In this document: positions 25,734 to 33,894 of the stretch, piece after piece
How the letters are laid out: every line of letters starts with the position of its first letter
Position numbering within the stretch: the stretch's first letter is position 1
Source: Weissella confusa
Lineage (GTDB): Bacteria > Bacillota > Bacilli > Lactobacillales > Lactobacillaceae
Assembly: GCA_001436895.1 (NCBI GenBank)
Contig: JQAY01000011.1
Location: forward strand, 19,664-83,663
DNA length: 64,000 nt
Reading direction: 5' to 3'
Program-made: the position numbers and the translations under genes
Notes under the pieces: model-generated
What the model was told of the DNA's origin: nothing
Database searches by the model: none
Seen by the model: the letters and a program-made list of their open reading frames with translations, nothing else

Positions 25734-25848
25734 AGCAGCTGTTGGTCTAAAACACCTGACTTCAGTCAGGTGTAAGACCAAAGACGCACCTGATAAGGGC
25801 GACTTGGTCACGTCGGAGGTCAAAAGCCTCCGACATTCCCAGTCTGCT
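25734..25848 (+). ncRNA. Candidate structured RNA upstream of GT2-GtrA gene
   Basis: A putative closing stem AGCAG/CTGCT (25734-25738 with 25844-25848) encloses two hairpins. One is TTGGTCT/AGACCAA with an inner nine-pair ACACCTGAC/GTCAGGTGT stem (25742-25781). The other is GTCGGAGG/CCTCCGAC (25812-25834). Second copies of CACCTGA (25787-25793) and TTGGTC (25804-25809) could compete for the same partners, giving alternative folds. It does not match a riboswitch class I know. It could be a cis-regulator of the next operon or an independent small RNA. Confidence 0.45.
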
Positions 25849-25931
25849 TTATGTTTAGTTTGTGCTTCACTGAAGTTTGGTTTTGGGTCGGTTCATTATG
25901 ATTGCCAACAATCGAAAGAGAGGCAATTTTT

Positions 25932-27008
25932 ATGACAAAAACTAATAATTCGGCAGCCGTGATTTTGATTCCGGCCTATGAACCAACAGAAAATTTTATT
26001 ACCGTGATGATTAATCTGCAGGCAGTGACCAATCGTCCGGTTGTCGTGGTGGATGATGGATCAGGCATCCACTACCAAACAATCTTTGCGCAAATCGAAG
26101 AGCTAGGTGCCACGGTACTAGTACATGACCAGAATCGTGGTAAAGGTGTGGCGCTAAAAACAGGGATTAAGTATGTCCAAACAGTATTTCCCAACACAGC
26201 TGGCATTGTGACGGCCGATTCTGATGGCCAGCACGCTATAGCTGACATCATGCGAATCGCAGAAAAGTTGGAGGCTGGTACCGAAGATTTGATCCTGGGT
26301 GTCCGCAATTTTGAAAAGGGTGCCGTACCGCCTAAATCCTACTGGGGTAACAAATTAACAAGCAAGATGACGCAATTTGCAACGGGGCTAGTTATACCAG
26401 ATACGCAAACCGGCTTACGTGGTTTGCCTCGCAACACATTATCAGCGATGAGCGATATTAGTGGTGACCGATTTGAATATGAAATGAACATGTTGCTGGA
26501 GTTACAAGAACGAGGCATCGGTCTAGCACTGGTGCCAATTCAAACCATTTACGAAGGCAACAATGAAGGCACCCATTTTCACCCAATTCGGGATTCCTTA
26601 TTGGTCTACAAACGCTTTTTGAAATTTGCCTTCTCATCATTGAGTTCGGCGATGGTTGATATTGCGTTATTTGCAGTTTTGCTGCTGACCTTGTTTAAAG
26701 GGGCTTCCACAATGAGTTTATTAGGGGCATCAGTGCTGGCTCGATTCATCTCTGGTATTTTTAACTTCATCCTTAATCAACGATGGGTGTTTAAGTCACA
26801 AAATACGACTGGTGATCGTCGTCGCTATGTCGCATTATTCACCTTTCAAATGGTCTTATCAGCGGGCCTATTACAGTTAGTGGATACGTTTATTCCGCAT
26901 CCAGTGCCGGTGAAAATAATGGTAGACACTCTAATATTTGTTGGTAGCTATTTAGTACAAAAGAAATTGGTTTTCAAATCACGAATGGAGAGAACGCATG
27001 AAGCGTAA
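25932..27008 (+). CDS. GT2 glycosyltransferase fused to GtrA-type membrane domain
   Basis: A 358-residue fusion. Residues about 1-230 form a family 2 glycosyltransferase of the polyprenyl-phosphate mannose/glucose synthase type (ILIPAYEP, VVVVDDGSG, DSDGQH as the DxD-like motif, PDTQTGLRG). Residues about 235-350 form a four-helix GtrA domain, ending KKLVFKS. Such proteins load a sugar onto a lipid carrier at the membrane for later transfer to extracellular polymers. ATG 25932 follows GAGAGG (25918-25923). It is the first gene of a three-gene unit; the next gene overlaps it by 11 bases. Confidence 0.9.
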   Translation: MTKTNNSAAVILIPAYEPTENFITVMINLQAVTNRPVVVVDDGSGIHYQTIFAQIEELGATVLVHDQNRGKGVALKTGIKYVQTVFPNTAGIVTADSDGQHAIADIMRIAEKLEAGTEDLILGVRNFEKGAVPPKSYWGNKLTSKMTQFATGLVIPDTQTGLRGLPRNTLSAMSDISGDRFEYEMNMLLELQERGIGLALVPIQTIYEGNNEGTHFHPIRDSLLVYKRFLKFAFSSLSSAMVDIALFAVLLLTLFKGASTMSLLGASVLARFISGIFNFILNQRWVFKSQNTTGDRRRYVALFTFQMVLSAGLLQLVDTFIPHPVPVKIMVDTLIFVGSYLVQKKLVFKSRMERTHEA

Positions 27009-27891
27009 GTTAACGTTAGTGACATCCGCAATTTTGACGGTTTATACGAGTTTTACACTGGTCGATACGTTTATGCTACAGCACAGTGGTACAGCAATTG
27101 CGACGAGCACACAAACTGTCAAGAAAACGGTGAAGAAAGATTCAAGTACGGTCAAAAAGACGGCCACGTCCTATGAGGATAGTCACATGAGTATTAACGT
27201 CACAACAGAGCGTGTTGATGACACGACGGTATACGTGGCTGATATAACCGTTGATGATCCGAGCCTGTTGCAAACGGCCTTGGCTAATAATACATATGGC
27301 CGAAACTACACTGAAAAAACGTCATCGATGGCAAGCGAGCATAATGCGATTTTTGCGATTAATGGTGATTATTATGGTTTCCGCGATACTGGCTATGTTG
27401 TGCGAAATGGCACATTGTATCGTGATACTGTGGCAACCGATACGGATGCATTAGTTATTGATAGCGATGGCAATATGAAGTCAGTTAATCAGAGCGATGA
27501 AACAGCGAGTGAACTGCTTAAAAATGGTGCTCAGCAGGTACTGAGTTTTGGCCCAACTCTGGTTGAAAACGGTAAAGTAACGGTCTCTGAGGACGCTGAA
27601 GTTGGTCAATCACAGGCTTCTAATCCACGTACCGCAATTGGACAGGTTGGTAAAAATCATTACGTAGTTGTGGTTTCTGATGGCCGAACGTCAGAATCAA
27701 CAGGCCTGTCTTTGTACCAATTGGCGAATGTGATGAAAAAGCACGGGGCAACCTACGCCTACAATTTGGATGGTGGCGGATCATCAACTATGGTGCTTAA
27801 CGGCAAAGTGATTAACAATCCAGTAGGCGGGTCTGGTCAGTCTAGTGAACGTGCGGTGTCGGATATGTTGTACTTTGGCTACAGCGAGTAA
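26998..27891 (+). CDS. exported phosphodiester glycosidase (NAGPA-like) protein
   Basis: The 297-residue protein has an N-terminal signal anchor (about 6-25) and a Lys/Thr/Ser-rich linker. A NAGPA/DUF2233-type domain follows, with FAINGDYYGFRDTG, NPRTAIGQVG, VVVVSDGR and YNLDGGGSSTMV as conserved segments. Family members cleave sugar-phosphodiester linkages (uncovering-enzyme fold). In bacteria they sit in surface polysaccharide loci. It overlaps the upstream GT2-GtrA gene by 11 bases, implying translational coupling, and is followed ten bases later by a small membrane gene. The substrate is unknown; trimming of phosphodiester-linked sugars on a surface polymer is inferred. Confidence 0.85.
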   Translation: MKRKLTLVTSAILTVYTSFTLVDTFMLQHSGTAIATSTQTVKKTVKKDSSTVKKTATSYEDSHMSINVTTERVDDTTVYVADITVDDPSLLQTALANNTYGRNYTEKTSSMASEHNAIFAINGDYYGFRDTGYVVRNGTLYRDTVATDTDALVIDSDGNMKSVNQSDETASELLKNGAQQVLSFGPTLVENGKVTVSEDAEVGQSQASNPRTAIGQVGKNHYVVVVSDGRTSESTGLSLYQLANVMKKHGATYAYNLDGGGSSTMVLNGKVINNPVGGSGQSSERAVSDMLYFGYSE

Positions 27892-27901
27892 GGAGGAAAA
27901 T

Positions 27902-28270
27902 ATGGCAAAATATCAAACGGCGATTAAGTGGTTCGGTGTGACAGGATTTATCTTTATTTTCCACCTGATTTACAACCATTTTGGTCACGGGGTACAGTCG
28001 CCAAAAATGAATTGGGCATGGTTAGTACCGGCAGCGGTGTTGATTTGGCAAGTATTGGTGGTAACCATTAAGCCAGAAATTGCCCAAACCCCAAAATACA
28101 AAACGTTCTGGGCGTGGGGGAATTTGGCCACTTGGTCGGTCATCATTGCCTTGATCGTCGCTGGTATCTTAGAAATTGCAGGGACGGGCTCGACCTTTAT
28201 TGTTGGGTACTATGTTATTTCAGCCTTGCTATTAATTGGTGGCGTATTTCAAACAATTAAATCGGCTTAA
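27902..28270 (+). CDS. small multi-pass membrane protein (122 aa)
   Basis: ATG 27902 is preceded by AAGGAGG, which overlaps the stop codon of the NAGPA-like gene; a longer in-frame start at 27845 lies inside that gene and is unlikely. The product has four hydrophobic segments (about 10-27, 38-56, 73-92 and 98-117) and few charged residues. I do not recognise a named family. Its position as third gene of a GT2-GtrA/NAGPA operon suggests an accessory role in the same envelope pathway. A terminator follows. Confidence 0.7.
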   Translation: MAKYQTAIKWFGVTGFIFIFHLIYNHFGHGVQSPKMNWAWLVPAAVLIWQVLVVTIKPEIAQTPKYKTFWAWGNLATWSVIIALIVAGILEIAGTGSTFIVGYYVISALLLIGGVFQTIKSA

Positions 28271-28286
28271 CGGCTTAATTTGGATG

Positions 28287-28313
28287 GATCAGCCCAATGG
28301 CTGGTCTTTTTTA
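28287..28313 (+). terminator. Intrinsic terminator
   Basis: GATCAGCC pairs with GGCTGGTC around CAAT, followed by six T. It separates the GT2-GtrA unit from the beta-helix/VTC/DUF4956 unit. Confidence 0.82.
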
Positions 28314-28407
28314 ATTCACAAAATTTAAGTTTGACATCAGCTCCCTTGAGTGATCGTTTAAGGTTTGCCGGGCATAGTAATAGTACAAATTATCGAGGTG
28401 AACGACT

Positions 28408-29859
28408 ATGATGAAAAATAAAAAAGCAGTTGCGACGATTGGTGTATTGGGTGTACTGGCGCTAGGTGGTGCAAGTTATGCAGCGTTGCAATCAGATAAT
28501 GACGATGCTAATAACGAAGTCACAAAAACGGCTAGTGCTAAAAGCTCATCAACAGGTAGCGCGAAAAAGATTGCCGTAACGACTTATCCAACCACAGCGC
28601 AAACCGGTGATGCATCAAGCAAGGTGACGGCTGATGGTACGGTGGACTTATCTAAGATGAAGGTAACTGGTTCAGGCGTTAAGGTGTCTGATAAGACCAT
28701 CACGATTTCTAAGGGTGGTACGTATTACATGACAGGTTCAGCGAGCGATGCACAAATTGTCGTTGATGCTGGTGATAAGGATGAAGTCACAATCATTATG
28801 AACGGTGTGAATCTAACATCAACGACTGGCCCAGCTATCTATGAGAAGAACGCGGATAAGACCATTATTTCATCAGCGAACAATTCAATTAACTTGATTG
28901 ACGGCGGCACGATTGCTGATACCGACGAGGAGAAAGCAGCCATTTATGCAACGCACGACTTGACCTTTAAGGGTGACGGTGTGGTCGCGATTAATGGCGA
29001 TTCAAAGGATGCGGTGTATACCAAGGACGATTTGAAAATTAAGTCAGGAACAGTGTTTGCCAAGGCAATTAAAGACGGTTTAGTTGGTCATGATTCGGTG
29101 CACATTACTGACGGTACGGTTAATGTGTCGGCTGGGGATGATGCGATTGAATCAAATCAAGACAATGATGAAAATAAGGGCTTGGTTGAAATTACCGGTG
29201 GAGACGTTACAATCGCCACGGGTACAGAAGATGGTAATCACGGTATTTCAGCCGAACGTAAGTTAGTGATTTCAGGCGGTAAGATTGCGGTTACGAGTTC
29301 ATATGAAGGTATGCAAGCCAATGAAATCGATATCGATGGTGGTGAAACCACGATTAGTAGTACGGATGATGCGGTGAATGCATCAGGTAGTTACAAGACA
29401 CCAATCTTGAATATTACGGCTGGTAAGCTGGTCTTCCTAGCTGGCGGTGACGGCCTTGATTCGAACGGGGACATCACGATGTCAGGTGGTACGGTAGAAG
29501 CGATGATTAACTCATCCCCAGACAACGAGGCGGTCGATTTGGATGGCACGTTGACCTTTACCGGCGGTACGATGCTCTACGGTGGAACGGGCACTGGTGC
29601 AACTTTTGATAATGCTTATGTGAAGTTGCCAAGTGGCGTTAAGCAGGGCGATAAGGTAACGGTGGTCGATGATGCAAACAAGACGATTGCAAGCTACACA
29701 GTTAACGCTGATGGTGACACGGTTGCCGTTGCGTCAACTGACATCAAGTCAGGGTCTACTTATAAGGTTACTGTGAATGGTACGACGACTGAAGTGACGG
29801 CCGGTACTGGTTTGACTGAAGGCATGGCTGGTGGCGGGCCAGCCGGTGGCATGCGTTAA
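28408..29859 (+). CDS. exported Cthe_2159-like beta-helix carbohydrate-binding protein
   Basis: This 483-residue exported protein has an N-terminal hydrophobic signal (about 7-27), a Ser/Lys-rich linker and a long right-handed beta-helix of repeated short strands and DGD/SGG turns (about 80-430). Examples are VVDAGDKDEVTIIMNGV and DAIESNQDN. The pattern fits the Cthe_2159/DUF4353 carbohydrate-binding family, whose founder binds cellulose and acidic polysaccharide. No lipobox Cys is present; the C-terminus is Gly-rich (GMAGGGPAGG). ATG 28408 follows GAGGTG (28395-28400). It heads a unit with VTC and DUF4956 genes, a recurrent association in Firmicutes. Confidence 0.82.
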   Translation: MMKNKKAVATIGVLGVLALGGASYAALQSDNDDANNEVTKTASAKSSSTGSAKKIAVTTYPTTAQTGDASSKVTADGTVDLSKMKVTGSGVKVSDKTITISKGGTYYMTGSASDAQIVVDAGDKDEVTIIMNGVNLTSTTGPAIYEKNADKTIISSANNSINLIDGGTIADTDEEKAAIYATHDLTFKGDGVVAINGDSKDAVYTKDDLKIKSGTVFAKAIKDGLVGHDSVHITDGTVNVSAGDDAIESNQDNDENKGLVEITGGDVTIATGTEDGNHGISAERKLVISGGKIAVTSSYEGMQANEIDIDGGETTISSTDDAVNASGSYKTPILNITAGKLVFLAGGDGLDSNGDITMSGGTVEAMINSSPDNEAVDLDGTLTFTGGTMLYGGTGTGATFDNAYVKLPSGVKQGDKVTVVDDANKTIASYTVNADGDTVAVASTDIKSGSTYKVTVNGTTTEVTAGTGLTEGMAGGGPAGGMR

Positions 29860-29876
29860 GGCTGATTGGTGATAAT

Positions 29877-30623
29877 ATGCAAGTTTTCAATCGATATGAA
29901 GTGAAATATATCATTACTCAAGCGCAGTACGAGGGTATTTTGCAGGCGTTACTTGCAGCTAAGAATATGCGACTAGATCGGTATAACCAAACGGGAGAAT
30001 CGTATCCGATTCAATCGCTCTATTATGCATCAGTGACAGATGCCGTCTCGCAGCAAGCGTTGCGATTAGAACCCAATGAATTTAAACAACGACTACGTGT
30101 GCGATCTTATGGGCCAGCAACTACGGATAAGCCAGTTTTCCTGGAGATTAAAAAGAAGTTTTTGAAGAAAACTTATAAGCGTCGCATCACGGTCGATTAT
30201 GAAACGGCGAATCGATTTTTGATTGCAGGTGAATTACCGGACAATCAAATCGGTCGTGAAGTGCTAGCGTTAGCCCGCAAACAATTACAACCAGTGATTA
30301 AGGTGGCCTACGAACGAGTTGCGCTCCATGCGACGTCATGCGATAGCGACTTACGAATATCGTTTGACACGGACATCAGGACATCAACATTGGATTTAAA
30401 TATTTCAAACCAAACGATTGGTGAGAATTTGTTACCAGCAGGAATGGTGCTGATGGAAATTAAAACCGAGTTAGGAATGCCGACGTTTCTGCGCCGAATA
30501 GTAGCTGATTATCAGTTGCGTCCCACGAGTTTTTCGAAATTTGAACGTGGGCTAAAACGCAGCTTCCAAGAGAGCAACGAGACTTACACAGATATTTTAC
30601 AAAAGGAAATTGCACATGCTTAA
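29877..30623 (+). CDS. VTC domain (polyphosphate polymerase-like) protein
   Basis: A 248-residue protein with the triphosphate-tunnel fold of the VTC domain. It has NRYEVKYIIT at the start, KQRLRVRSYG, FLEIKKKF, KVAYERVAL, LMEIKTE and FSKFERGL, providing the alternating Lys/Arg/Glu tunnel residues. Eukaryotic Vtc4 uses this fold to make polyphosphate from ATP; bacterial members are uncharacterised, to my knowledge. ATG 29877 has a weak ribosome site (GGTGAT), so coupling to the upstream gene is likely. It overlaps the DUF4956 gene by eight bases, suggesting a soluble/membrane pair. Confidence 0.88.
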   Translation: MQVFNRYEVKYIITQAQYEGILQALLAAKNMRLDRYNQTGESYPIQSLYYASVTDAVSQQALRLEPNEFKQRLRVRSYGPATTDKPVFLEIKKKFLKKTYKRRITVDYETANRFLIAGELPDNQIGREVLALARKQLQPVIKVAYERVALHATSCDSDLRISFDTDIRTSTLDLNISNQTIGENLLPAGMVLMEIKTELGMPTFLRRIVADYQLRPTSFSKFERGLKRSFQESNETYTDILQKEIAHA

Positions 30624-31302
30624 TTCAATTTTTACAACGAGCAGTTCTGGAACTGCCATCACATTACCAACGTTTATCATTGCGATGGTGACGGCCATGA
30701 CATTAGGACTCGTGACAGCCTTGGTTTACTTGAAAACTTATAATTCACGAGTGTCACCGCAAAAATTTTCGTTCACATTGGTCTTATTGCCAGTCGTGAT
30801 TGCGGTCATTATTATGCTGGTGGGGAATAACGTTGCCCGTGCCTTTTCATTGGCCGGTGCGTTCTCAATTATCCGTTTCCGTTCAGCGCCTGGTGATCCG
30901 GCTGAGATTACGTATGTCCTACTGACGATGGCCATTGGTTTGGCGTCAGGGTTGGGATACATTGCGTATGCTGTGATCGCCGCAACGTTATTGCTATTGG
31001 CCATGCTACTAATGAATATGGTGGACTTTGGTGGTCACGCAACGACTAATCAATTGCTCAAGCTAACGGTGCCTGAAGATTTGTATGATAAGCAAGAGGT
31101 GGAAGCAATTTTGACCGAATACACCGAAAAGTTTATTCTGAAGCGTATTAAAACGACTGAATTGGGGTCACTGTTCGAGTTACAATATTTGCTAAGTATG
31201 AAGCAAGGCATGGACGATAAAGCCTTTATTGATGCCTTGCGTACAGCGAATGGTAATCTTGGGATTGCGATGCAATATAATCTTATCGCCGATGAATATT
31301 AA
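30616..31302 (+). CDS. DUF4956 family membrane protein
   Basis: A 228-residue protein with four transmembrane helices in the first 140 residues (FIIAMVTAMTLGLVTALVYL, LVLLPVVIAVIIMLVG, then two more). The conserved loop ARAFSLAGAFSIIRFRSAPG and a C-terminal soluble domain of about 85 residues complete it. This is the DUF4956 family, typically encoded next to VTC-domain genes and proposed to form a membrane partner for them. ATG 30616 follows AAAGGAAA and overlaps the VTC stop by eight bases. It is the last gene of the unit; no clear terminator precedes the T-box. Confidence 0.9.
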   Translation: MLNSIFTTSSSGTAITLPTFIIAMVTAMTLGLVTALVYLKTYNSRVSPQKFSFTLVLLPVVIAVIIMLVGNNVARAFSLAGAFSIIRFRSAPGDPAEITYVLLTMAIGLASGLGYIAYAVIAATLLLLAMLLMNMVDFGGHATTNQLLKLTVPEDLYDKQEVEAILTEYTEKFILKRIKTTELGSLFELQYLLSMKQGMDDKAFIDALRTANGNLGIAMQYNLIADEY

Positions 31303-31335
31303 AAAAATCTCATTTTAGTGTTGACAAGCACTCCT

Positions 31336-31555
31336 CTATTCCGTAAACTGAGACACATCAGTAGGACATAACATTGTACGTAAGAGAAGCCACGGTTGCT
31401 GTGAGTGGCGCAGGTGTTATGACTGAACTATTTACAACGGAATAGTCTGAAAGAGAGTGGCATGCGATTGTATGCGACTAATTTGGGTGGTACCGCGGAT
31501 TTTTGCTAATTCGTCCCAGTAATCTGTTTTTGCAGGTTACTGGGACTTTTTTATT
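31336..31555 (+). promoter_or_regulatory. T-box riboswitch, apparent tyrosine specifier
   Basis: The T-box sequence GGGTGGTACCGCGG is at 31485-31498, followed by a terminator stem (31513-31526 with 31533-31546) and a T-run. Stem I is outlined by CTATTCCGT/ACGGAATAG (31336-31344 with 31437-31445) and by the loop-E partners AGTA (31360-31363) and GAAC (31425-31428). TAT (31429-31431) follows GAAC and would be a Tyr specifier. UGGU in the bulge fits a tRNA with discriminator A, as tRNA-Tyr has. It controls the downstream NhaC-family transporter. Confidence 0.88.
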
Positions 31556-31574
31556 TTGTTTGGAGGATTGCACC

Positions 31575-31592
31575 ATGGGGTATTTGATGTAA
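31575..31592 (+). other. Five-codon leader reading frame before nhaC-like gene
   Basis: ATG 31575 lies eight bases after GGAGG (31562-31566), and the frame reads MGYLM then TAA. It lies between the T-box terminator and the transporter, so it would be translated only in read-through transcripts. It may be a fortuitous site or a translational tuning element. Confidence 0.35.
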
Positions 31593-31677
31593 CACATGGC
31601 GTTGGCGGACTTGTTCGTTATCGCAGCTATAACTGAAAGTTGAACTGACTAGATTGTAACGAACGAGGAGTATACAT

Positions 31678-33030
31678 ATGGAAAAGCGAACAACACCACG
31701 CTTTGGACAAGCGTTAGCACTTATTGTTATTTTGATTATTATTTTTGCCGGTAGTATTATTGGCCTTGGATTATCACCATACGTCCCATTGACGTTAAGC
31801 TTGTTGGTCACGATGGTCTTTGCAAAGTTGCACCGCGCGACGTGGGAAGACATTCAACGTGACATGTTGAGCGGTTTGCAAACTGCCTTGGCACCATTGT
31901 TTTTGTTCCTATTGATTGGGATGCTGATTGCATTGTGGATGGGCACAAACGTCATTCCAACGATGCTGTGGATTGGCTTTAAAATTGCGAATGCGGCGTG
32001 GTTCTTGCCAAGTGCAGTCTTGGTAACCGCGATTGTGGGTTCAATGATTGGATCGGCGTTCACGACACTTGCAACGGTCGGGGTGGCCTTGATGGGTGTT
32101 GGTACGGCGATGGGATTTGAGCCAGCGTTGGTTGCCGGTGCTGTGTTGTCAGGTGCAATTTTTGGTGATAAGAGTTCACCATTGTCAGACTCAACGAATT
32201 TGGCATCATCAATTTCAGAAACTGATTTGTTTGCGCATATCAAGAATTTGATGTGGACGACAGTTCCAGCGTTGGTTGTGTCATTCATTATTTTCTTTGT
32301 GATTGGTGGCGGTCATGCCGGTGCTTCAACCGCAAAGTTGGCGAGCTTAGCTAACTTGTTGTCACCAACCTGGTGGACGATTGTACCGCTGGTTTTGTTG
32401 GTGGGGATGGCCTGGGCAAAGGTGCCAGCTATTCCAACATTGCTAATCAACGTGGCCGTGACGGGCGCATTCTTCTTGCTTAATCACACGCCAGCAGTGC
32501 TGGGTGATATCTTGTTGAACGGTTTCAAGACGACGGCTAAGAATGAGATGCTACAAGCGCTTTTGAATCGTGGTGGCATGTTAGCGATGATGCCAACTGT
32601 CATCATTATTATGTTGGCCTTGGCTCTTGGTGGTTTGCTAACAGAACAACGCATTTTGCAGGCCGTTATGGCACCGATTGCTGATCGCATTAAGAGTGGG
32701 GCTGGTGTCATTACTGGTACCGTCTTTACCGGAATTGCAGCCAACTTTATGATTGGTGAGCAATACTTAGCAACGATTTTGCCAGGACAACTTTGGAAGT
32801 CAGCCTTTGATCGTGTTGGTTTGTCACGTTTGGCTTTGGGACGTTCATTGGAAGACTCAGGAACGGTTGTAAACTACTTGGTACCTTGGGGTGTGGCGGG
32901 TAGTTTTGCTGCACAAACGCTGGGTGTGCCGGTTCACAACTTCGCACCATTTGTCTTCTTTGCCTTGTTGTCACCGGTGTTCTCATTGTTGTCAGCCTGG
33001 ACAGGCATCGGTATTAAGAAAGCATCATAA
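31678..33030 (+). CDS. NhaC-family transporter, probably tyrosine-related
   Basis: This 450-residue protein has about 11 membrane helices and belongs to the NhaC Na+/H+ antiporter family (SMIGSAFTTLATVGVALMGVG; GAIFGDKSSPLSDSTNLAS is the conserved core motif). ATG 31678 follows GAGGAG (31665-31670). Expression is controlled by a T-box whose specifier reads as Tyr. T-box-regulated NhaC members in Lactobacillales have been proposed to transport tyrosine, so uptake of tyrosine with Na+ or H+ exchange is the favoured role, by inference. It ends in a GC-rich terminator and converges with the RNase HI-like gene. Confidence 0.88.
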   Translation: MEKRTTPRFGQALALIVILIIIFAGSIIGLGLSPYVPLTLSLLVTMVFAKLHRATWEDIQRDMLSGLQTALAPLFLFLLIGMLIALWMGTNVIPTMLWIGFKIANAAWFLPSAVLVTAIVGSMIGSAFTTLATVGVALMGVGTAMGFEPALVAGAVLSGAIFGDKSSPLSDSTNLASSISETDLFAHIKNLMWTTVPALVVSFIIFFVIGGGHAGASTAKLASLANLLSPTWWTIVPLVLLVGMAWAKVPAIPTLLINVAVTGAFFLLNHTPAVLGDILLNGFKTTAKNEMLQALLNRGGMLAMMPTVIIIMLALALGGLLTEQRILQAVMAPIADRIKSGAGVITGTVFTGIAANFMIGEQYLATILPGQLWKSAFDRVGLSRLALGRSLEDSGTVVNYLVPWGVAGSFAAQTLGVPVHNFAPFVFFALLSPVFSLLSAWTGIGIKKAS

Positions 33031-33036
33031 AGTAAC

Positions 33037-33070
33037 ACGCGCGCATCCGAGTGGGTGCGCGCGTTTGTTA
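33037..33070 (+). terminator. GC-rich terminator
   Basis: ACGCGCGCATCC pairs with GGGTGCGCGCGT around GAGT, followed by TTGTTATT. It may act for both convergent genes. Confidence 0.75.
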
Positions 33071-33454
33071 TTAATGAATGGCTTGCAAAGCCAGCTTGTG
33101 AGCGCCTTGATTTTCACGATCGGGAATCCACGTTGTTAAGACAATCTTGTACCGATCAATCAGCGCCATTAGGGTGTCGATTAATTCCGGATAATGTTTG
33201 GCATACGATTTACCAATACTGTCAGCTACTAATTTTGAATCGATGTAAAACATCACCGTGTCATCAGGCGAGGCAATGGGTAGTAATTGCTCAAAGGCAA
33301 AAATAGCGGCTCGAAATTCAGCTTCGTGATTACTCATCTCACCCAGTGCGTGATGAAGCTGTGTTTGCTTACCGTCGGCGGAGATAACAACGCCGGCACC
33401 GCTTGGACCAGGATTTCCTTGGGTTGCGGCATCAGCATATAACTTGATTAACAT
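33071..33454 (-). CDS. RNase HI-like protein
   Basis: This 127-residue minus-strand protein has the RNase H fold: YADAATQGNPGPSGAGVV supplies the first Asp, NHEAEFRAA the Glu, and FYIDSKLVADS the second Asp. It is the short RNase HI/reverse-transcriptase-like group common in lactobacilli, which may cleave RNA in RNA-DNA hybrids. Start at 33454 is supported by GAGGT seven bases upstream on the minus strand; a longer frame to 33493 lacks one. A TATAAT-type -10 (complement of 33474-33479) precedes it. It diverges from ebsA, a pairing often conserved in Lactobacillales. Confidence 0.88.
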   Translation of the reverse strand: MLIKLYADAATQGNPGPSGAGVVISADGKQTQLHHALGEMSNHEAEFRAAIFAFEQLLPIASPDDTVMFYIDSKLVADSIGKSYAKHYPELIDTLMALIDRYKIVLTTWIPDRENQGAHKLALQAIH

Positions 33455-33516
33455 GACAAAAACCTCTAATTTCATTATACTAGAAAATAGCATGAACTCC
33501 CGAAAGGAGCGTAGAC

Positions 33517-33885
33517 ATGAAAGGTTTTTACCAACCCGCCGGTTTAGTAGGCTGGGTATCGTGGACGTGGATTTTGATGATTGCCTTGTTCGGCATGATT
33601 ATGTGGCTTGAGGTGACAACCCTTAACGTTTGGACATATGTCTCATTCTTCGTGTTTGTCGTCGTTGCAGCTGCAACTATTCTGCGCCGACGTGTGACAT
33701 TGGAAGATGATGCGTTGCGTTTCCCACATATTATTGGGATGCACACCGAGAAAATCCACTTTAAGGATATGGAATTTGTACAGTTTAACAAGCACACGGT
33801 TATGTTTAGCCATGACGGTGAGCAATACAGCTTTTTGATGGGGCAGCGTATGTTGCATGCTCTACAAGAGAAGATTGAAGGATAG
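33517..33885 (+). CDS. ebsA: EbsA-family membrane protein
   Basis: A 122-residue protein with two N-terminal membrane helices (about 15-33 and 38-56). A small soluble domain follows, ending FSHDGEQYSFLMG. It resembles EbsA of enterococci and lactobacilli, a protein of unknown function first linked to expression of aggregation substance. Adjacency to an RNase HI-like gene supports the assignment. ATG 33517 follows AAGGAG (33504-33509). rluD starts nine bases after its stop, so the two are probably co-transcribed. Confidence 0.7.
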   Translation: MKGFYQPAGLVGWVSWTWILMIALFGMIMWLEVTTLNVWTYVSFFVFVVVAAATILRRRVTLEDDALRFPHIIGMHTEKIHFKDMEFVQFNKHTVMFSHDGEQYSFLMGQRMLHALQEKIEG

Positions 33886-33894
33886 AGAATTTTT

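Noticed and set aside
25734..25848. Match to ykkC, c-di-AMP or preQ1 riboswitches
   Set aside because: Only superficial similarity around the AAAAGCC loop; the conserved cores of these classes are missing.
31321..31349. TTGACA-17-TAAACT as the T-box promoter
   Set aside because: Not annotated as a feature because its start point would remove the left arm of stem I; kept only as a finding.
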